The notes below the pieces were generated by a model. That model was not told the DNA's origin and made no database searches. It saw only the letters and a list, made by a program, of their open reading frames with translations. Below are positions 1 to 3,847 of a DNA stretch of 6,801 bases, piece by piece. The stretch covers positions 1 through 6,801 of the forward strand of contig JBKCHQ010000272.1 of assembly GCA_046302715.1 (NCBI GenBank), given 5' to 3'. The stretch's first letter is position 1. Each line of letters begins with the position of its first letter. A program made the position numbers and the translations under genes. The DNA is from CAMCXT01 sp046302715. GTDB lineage: Bacteria > Bacteroidota > Bacteroidia > M30B66.

Positions 1-130
1 ATTGTTCGTCAACTTGTACGATTTCATAAGCAGCTAATCGAGAATAAAAATGCTAATTATTGCAAGCGAAAATAGAAAAGATGTACGAAACAATATGTAC
101 ATCGCATCAAAGTTATGAGCATTATGGCTT
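1..130. other. AT-rich intergenic stretch, no gene seen
   Basis: This left edge is AT-rich and stops appear in all frames at short intervals. The longest ATG-started frame I found by eye is 22 codons (50-118, plus), with no recognisable product and no coding character. The only structure is the inverted repeat at 80-103. The region lies beyond the terminator of the tRNA-Gln unit, so it is probably a spacer between that unit and an unseen gene to the left. Confidence 0.6.
80..103. repeat. Perfect 7-bp inverted repeat, 10-nt spacer
   Basis: The arms GATGTAC (80-86) and GTACATC (97-103) are exact reverse complements around a 10-nt AT-rich spacer. No T-run follows on either strand, so it does not look like an intrinsic terminator. 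The size and spacing would suit an operator for a dimeric regulator of a gene left of the window, but that is inference. A 7-bp palindrome can also occur by chance in AT-rich DNA. Confidence 0.35.
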
Positions 131-161
131 GAAAAAAAAGAAGCCCCTAAATGAGGGGCTT
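131..161 (-). terminator. Intrinsic terminator of the tRNA-Gln unit
   Basis: Read on the minus strand, this is an 8-bp stem AAGCCCCT / AGGGGCTT (154-161 with 141-148) with a 5-nt loop (149-153). A run of eight T follows one base later (A-tract 132-139 on the plus strand). Four consecutive G-C pairs plus the U-tract make a textbook Rho-independent terminator. It begins only four bases past the encoded CCA of the tRNA. Because the upstream CDS on the same strand shows no terminator of its own, this one may also end read-through from that gene. Confidence 0.88.
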
Positions 162-164
162 TAT

Positions 165-240
165 TGGTTGTCCGACTAGGGATCGAACCTAGACTCTTCT
201 GAACCAAAATCAGACGTGTTGCCAGTTACACCATCGGACA
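165..240 (-). tRNA. tRNA-Gln (anticodon UUG)
   Basis: This is a complete cloverleaf on the minus strand, 73 nt plus an encoded CCA (bases 167-165). The acceptor stem TGTCCGA / TCGGACA is 7 bp. The D arm has a GTGT/ACAC stem and a loop containing GG. The anticodon stem is TCTGA/TCAGA with loop TTTTGGT, which places UUG at positions 34-36. The variable loop is 5 nt, and the T arm is CTAGG-TTCGATC-CCTAG. UUG reads CAA and CAG, so the product delivers glutamine to the ribosome. The weak first pair U1-A72 is typical of glutamine tRNAs. The discriminator base is A73 (base 168), where E. coli tRNA-Gln has G. The gene stands alone, with its own promoter upstream and terminator immediately downstream. 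Confidence 0.96.
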
Positions 241-253
241 ATTTGATGGGATG

Positions 254-284
254 CAAAAGTAACAATTCGATTTTAGGTTGCAAA
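254..284 (-). promoter_or_regulatory. Bacteroidetes-type promoter of tRNA-Gln
   Basis: On the minus strand, TTTG (281-284) is followed by exactly 19 bp (262-280) and then TACTTTTG (254-261). This is a full match to the Bacteroidetes primary-sigma consensus, TTTG around -33 and TAnnTTTG around -7. Transcription would start a few bases downstream, near 248, leaving a leader of under 10 nt before the mature 5' end at 240. The position, spacing and exact match make this the best-supported regulatory site in the window. Confidence 0.8.
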
Positions 285-327
285 CAGAAACAAAAAAAAT
301 ATTCGCCTCATTTTCTTTGCCTTAAAT

Positions 328-3300
328 TTAATACAACACCGTTACCGAAGTTATCTTCTTAAAACGGCTGCCGTCGGGCAAATCAAACTGAATCTTTACC
401 GAATAAATGCCAGATTCTACAAATCTGCTTTTATATTTTCCGTCCCAGGCCTTTGTCGTATCGCGGGTGTAAAACACTTCCTCGCCCCAGCGGTTAAATA
501 TTCTGAATTCAAAATTGGTGGCCAGCGTTTCATACAAGCCTTTGGGCTTATACATATTATTAAACGATTGGTCGCCCGGTAAAAAGGCCGTCGGAATAAA
601 TATGGTAGGTTTTTGCGTTACACACACCACATTCGACCAGCTGGTATCGGCCAGGCCGTATGGATTTCCGGGACCTTCGCGGGCCAATATGCGATAACAA
701 TAGGTTAATTCTGCATCCACCTCATCGGCCACATCGTCAATAAGCAAGGTGTCGGTGCCGGTATTGCTCAAGGGGAAAAAAGCCTGCCCCTCGCCTACCG
801 ACTTATACACTACATAATCCAACACCTGACCTTCCCACTCGGCATAGGTATTCCAGTTAAGTGAATTTCGGTAGCCATCGTCGGCACTTGCTTTTAGCAA
901 TATCGTGCGGCCGGTATTTGAAGTTGAGGCTATCTCGTAACATTTATTATACAGCACATATTTGTACGTGTAGCTTTGTTGTGCCGTAGCCACTGCCGTA
1001 TCGAGATAGGCCACTTGTGTTGCCCCGCTAAAAATGGGAAGCGTAACCAAAGTATCAAACGTACCATTGGGCCAATTGGCGCGCAATACCGAATAAAACT
1101 GCAAGTCGGCTGCATCATCAATTAAACATGCCGAATAGGCATCGCCACTATTAAACACCGTAGCGTAGCGCAAATACGTGTATTGAGGAGGCACATCCAC
1201 ATTTGCCGTAAAACAAAGCACATTTGAGCTGCTGCTTTTATCGAGTAAGGGATTATAGACTTGAATATAAATGCAATAATCGGCACTCTGGATTAAATTG
1301 GTAACTACCAGCGATGGTGCAACCCCGGGTAGTGCATTAATACTTTGGTAAAGCTGGTAGGGCTGCCCATTTAATGAGGTAAAAATGCGATACACCAAAT
1401 TATCGGAAGCCCATGCACTGTAAGGTGTATACTCGAGTTGGGCCAAGGCCTGGCAGTTATCGAGCATGTAATCGAGCCATAGGGAATTGTGCTCCTCAGA
1501 TGGATCGCCGGTTAATTTGCATTTATCTTTAGCCACCAAGCGGTAACGCTGCGATTCAATTTCGGGTCCATCGCCAGACAGGATTTTGAACGATTCGTTA
1601 ACATGACTTGCCGAATCGCGCTTTACCCAGGCAACACCATTCCACCTGTATATATATAAACTGTCGGAAAGCGGTTCACTACTGGCCTCCCATGCCACCA
1701 TAATATCGTTAGATACTCCCAACACCGAAACCGTATCCGGTACTGGCGGCAATGGGGGGGCTGTAGTACTAATACGTCCGCTATCCACATTAGAAACCGA
1801 ATAACAGCCCAATTGATCGGCAATGCGCACGTAATACGAAACAAACTGATCGCATCCGGCCACTGCATCGTTTGCTGGGGCAGTAGGATACGTACCCAAA
1901 AGTGTGTAATTAAGATTTACACTCTCGTAGGCCGAAAACACCTCATAAGGCAACACGGTACTGGGAGGTAGAGGTTGAGCCAGCGTATTCCAGTTTACCG
2001 AAATAGCACCGCCGCTGCTGCTCGAAAAATCGAGATACATGGTGGATAAGGTATCCATTGGCACGTTTAAAATATTGCCCGAGCATCCGGTGAGGGTAGA
2101 AATAAAATAATACACCGGAGCCAAATGCGCACCGGCATTTAGATCGGTGTGAGAGGTTTGTGCTATATTATTGAGAGAGGCAATTTCGGTAAAAGGCCCT
2201 GCAAGGGATGAAGAACGAAAAATGCGATAGGCTTCGAACTGATTTTCAGGATCGGCTGGCGGCACCCAGGTAAGTTTAACATCGCCTCCCGCACCGGGCA
2301 ACACTTCGAGGCAGCGTAATTCGGGAGAGGGCGTAAGCGGTGGCGCTTCCACTACTACATTTATCGTAATGTTGGTGTAGGCCGGATACGGACAAAAATC
2401 ATCGAAAAAGCTAATTTGGAAGGTATTCGAGGTTTGTTCCATGTAACACTCCTCGTCAATAATTTCGGGCACTACGGTGGCATCCATTACATGATCGCAG
2501 GCCGTTTGCCAGGTAAAAACCGTTGACAGCTGCCCTACTCCGCTGGCCGGCGGTGGCGGATTTAACGTTGCACAAGGAGGAATATTACACCCAACATTGG
2601 GATCGGTAAACAAGGTACCGAACGCACCACCCGAAGCCTCTAAAGTAATAACCTGGGTTGCGCCCGACTGCGGAATGGTTTCGTTGTCAACCGCATTGAT
2701 GTTGAATTGCACCAAATCGCCGGCGGTAACAGTGAGGTTTACCAGATAATCTCCAGGTGAAGGGTCTAAAATAGAAACCGTGTATTGGGGCGGATTATCG
2801 ACGCCGCAGGCTCTGGAAATAAGTTGTATTTCGCGATAAATCTCGGCAATAAGCTGCCCGCATCTAAACGACTGCACCCGCACCACACTCACAAATTTAC
2901 CGATGCCTGTTACCGAAAGAGAAATTTGCCCGCTCACCGGATCGAGCGTTGCTGGGATACTATTCGGAAAGCCCGGTGTGGTTTGCCCCGGAAAGGGCGA
3001 GTTAACGCTCATGGTTGGATTAAAATCGAGCGGTACGGGCGTTGTGGCATTAAAAGGGTCGGCCGAATCCAAAAAATCGAGCGGTGTTGCAAAACTGTAC
3101 GATACCGAATCGCGGTCGGGATCGGAAGCGTTCTGATTGTAGATGAACATTTCCTGATTGGGCGGTTGCGGTGAGCTACAAATTACCGTTACCGGTTTGG
3201 CTTCGAAACGCGGTGAACTGTCGGTGCAGGGCGAGTTATTGGCGCCCTGATAGGCAAACATCTTGGCGCGAAGCGTCATGCCAACGGCCCCCGATGCGTC

Positions 3301-3738
3301 AATGTTAAAAATGTCCGTATTGCGGCAACAATCGGAATACGTAAAAATCCATCCCTGAGCGGGAGGCACACCGTTGAGCAGAATTTCCTGACTTTGAAAA
3401 ATATGTTCTTCGGCAGAACCCGGCGACTGGGTTGCGCAATTTGCCGGAGGCCCGAGAATATTGCAGTCGGGCGTAATATCCTGCCTGCTTACTAAGGTCA
3501 TTGGAATAAAGGTAACACTGGGGTGATTGTGCACCCTAAGTCCAAAACCTGCATTCTGATACTGAATTTGAAACTGCGTTGGATCGGAACAATCGCGGTA
3601 CAAAGTCATGAAGAATTTGTACCGTCCGTTACCGAGGCAATCCCATGTGATTTCTCCACCCATCAAATGCGTTGAAAAAACATTGGATGACTGCAAAAGC
3701 AAAAGAATCAAACCGCAATAGCGGAACGCTCGATACAT
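328..3738 (-). CDS. Large secreted multi-domain protein with T9SS type B (CHU_C-like) sorting domain
   Basis: A complete protein of about 1136 aa from the ATG at 3738-3736 to TAA at 330-328. A TTG nine codons upstream (3765) also opens the frame. I prefer the ATG because it gives a clean signal peptide: MYRAFRY, a hydrophobic LILLLL core, and cleavage after VFS (residue 22). Residues 23-190 form the N-terminal domain common in large Bacteroidetes surface proteins, with THLMGGEITW, LYRDC at about 46-50 and DCCRN at 136-140. Residues 190-470 look like cadherin/PKD-type sandwiches, including a SDPDRDSVSYSF segment. About six fibronectin-III-like modules follow (near 474-554, 567-654, 665-759, 760-847, 848-948, 949-1044), most with paired cysteines. 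The last about 90 residues are a CHU_C-like domain with IFIPTAFLP, FRIFNRWGE (to 1086) and WDGK (1098-1101), expected to direct export through the T9SS. The usual PNGDGxND loop is replaced by PGDQSFNN. No catalytic motif is visible, so an adhesin or surface-filament role is an inference. The specific function is unknown. Confidence 0.93.
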   Translation of the reverse strand: MYRAFRYCGLILLLLQSSNVFSTHLMGGEITWDCLGNGRYKFFMTLYRDCSDPTQFQIQYQNAGFGLRVHNHPSVTFIPMTLVSRQDITPDCNILGPPANCATQSPGSAEEHIFQSQEILLNGVPPAQGWIFTYSDCCRNTDIFNIDASGAVGMTLRAKMFAYQGANNSPCTDSSPRFEAKPVTVICSSPQPPNQEMFIYNQNASDPDRDSVSYSFATPLDFLDSADPFNATTPVPLDFNPTMSVNSPFPGQTTPGFPNSIPATLDPVSGQISLSVTGIGKFVSVVRVQSFRCGQLIAEIYREIQLISRACGVDNPPQYTVSILDPSPGDYLVNLTVTAGDLVQFNINAVDNETIPQSGATQVITLEASGGAFGTLFTDPNVGCNIPPCATLNPPPPASGVGQLSTVFTWQTACDHVMDATVVPEIIDEECYMEQTSNTFQISFFDDFCPYPAYTNITINVVVEAPPLTPSPELRCLEVLPGAGGDVKLTWVPPADPENQFEAYRIFRSSSLAGPFTEIASLNNIAQTSHTDLNAGAHLAPVYYFISTLTGCSGNILNVPMDTLSTMYLDFSSSSGGAISVNWNTLAQPLPPSTVLPYEVFSAYESVNLNYTLLGTYPTAPANDAVAGCDQFVSYYVRIADQLGCYSVSNVDSGRISTTAPPLPPVPDTVSVLGVSNDIMVAWEASSEPLSDSLYIYRWNGVAWVKRDSASHVNESFKILSGDGPEIESQRYRLVAKDKCKLTGDPSEEHNSLWLDYMLDNCQALAQLEYTPYSAWASDNLVYRIFTSLNGQPYQLYQSINALPGVAPSLVVTNLIQSADYCIYIQVYNPLLDKSSSSNVLCFTANVDVPPQYTYLRYATVFNSGDAYSACLIDDAADLQFYSVLRANWPNGTFDTLVTLPIFSGATQVAYLDTAVATAQQSYTYKYVLYNKCYEIASTSNTGRTILLKASADDGYRNSLNWNTYAEWEGQVLDYVVYKSVGEGQAFFPLSNTGTDTLLIDDVADEVDAELTYCYRILAREGPGNPYGLADTSWSNVVCVTQKPTIFIPTAFLPGDQSFNNMYKPKGLYETLATNFEFRIFNRWGEEVFYTRDTTKAWDGKYKSRFVESGIYSVKIQFDLPDGSRFKKITSVTVLY

Positions 3739-3742
3739 CGAG
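3729..3742. repeat. 14-nt palindrome spanning the minus-strand start codon
   Basis: CTCGAT-AC-ATCGAG is a perfect 6-2-6 inverted repeat, and the start codon of the minus-strand gene (3738-3736) lies inside it. In the mRNA (CTCGATGTATCGAG) it can fold as a 5-bp stem CUCGA/UCGAG with a UGUA loop. That puts the A of AUG at the end of the stem and its U and G in the loop. It could be a small translation-control hairpin or a dimeric operator at the mouth of the gene. The repeat is directly visible; any function is inference. Confidence 0.45.
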
Positions 3743-3847
3743 GTAAATTTAGTAAAATCAAACAATTAAATTCCAAGGTATTGCAATTGTATTTTTTAAT
3801 AATTTAGCCATCGGCTGTAAATGCCGTTTGAATTAAATTATTGGCAC
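3739..3847. other. Divergent 109-bp intergenic region between two surface-protein genes
   Basis: This AT-rich spacer separates two head-to-head start codons and must hold the signals for both genes unless transcription enters from elsewhere. Neither start is preceded by an AGGAGG-like sequence, as is usual in Bacteroidetes. I find no full TTTG/TAnnTTTG match on the plus strand and only a partial one on the minus strand (3759-3786). Small palindromes occur, such as ATTGCAAT at 3780-3787 and CGGC/GCCG arms at 3812-3815 and 3823-3826, but none is long enough to call. Confidence 0.6.
3759..3786 (-). promoter_or_regulatory. Possible weak promoter of the minus-strand surface-protein gene
   Basis: On the minus strand, TTG (3784-3786) is followed by 17 bp and ATTGTTTG (3759-3766). 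The TTTG half of the Bacteroidetes -7 element is present, but the preceding TA is replaced by AT, and the spacing is at the short end. A start near 3752 would leave about 14 nt before the ATG at 3738. It would also place the alternative TTG start codon (3765) inside the promoter, which supports the shorter start. The match is partial, so this is only a candidate. Confidence 0.25.

Noticed and set aside
50..118. 22-codon ATG frame in the left intergenic region
   Set aside because: Too short, with no recognisable product and no start-context support. Its composition matches the surrounding AT-rich spacer.
165..240. tRNA-Gln as an integration (att) site of a mobile element
   Set aside because: No integrase, duplicated tRNA 3' end or direct repeat was found in the window.
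515..697. Short open frames antisense or out of frame at 515-697, 930-1121, 1623-1868, 2903-3136, 3866-4057, 4176-4427, 5163-5354 and 6262-6492
   Set aside because: All lie within the two large CDSs in other frames, with no independent evidence of coding.
2785..3174. Plus-strand open frame of 129 codons opposite the surface-protein gene
   Set aside because: It is antisense to a well-supported coding region, the product is low-complexity and rich in Arg/Gly/Cys, and no domain or start context supports it.
3739..3765. TTG codon at 3765-3763 as the start of the minus-strand gene, adding nine residues
   Set aside because: TTG starts are uncommon here, the added MFDFTKFTS would precede a complete signal peptide that begins at the ATG, and the codon overlaps the candidate promoter.
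3806..3826. Overlapping mini-hairpins AGCC/GGCT and CGGC/GCCG upstream of the plus-strand gene, suggesting an attenuator-like switch
   Set aside because: The stems are only 4 bp, there is no U-tract, and such short pairings are expected by chance.
3821..3847. In-frame ATG at 3821 as the start of the plus-strand gene
   Set aside because: It would prepend MPFELNYWH, with an acidic residue and no benefit, to a textbook signal peptide starting at 3848. A TAA lies directly upstream at 3818.
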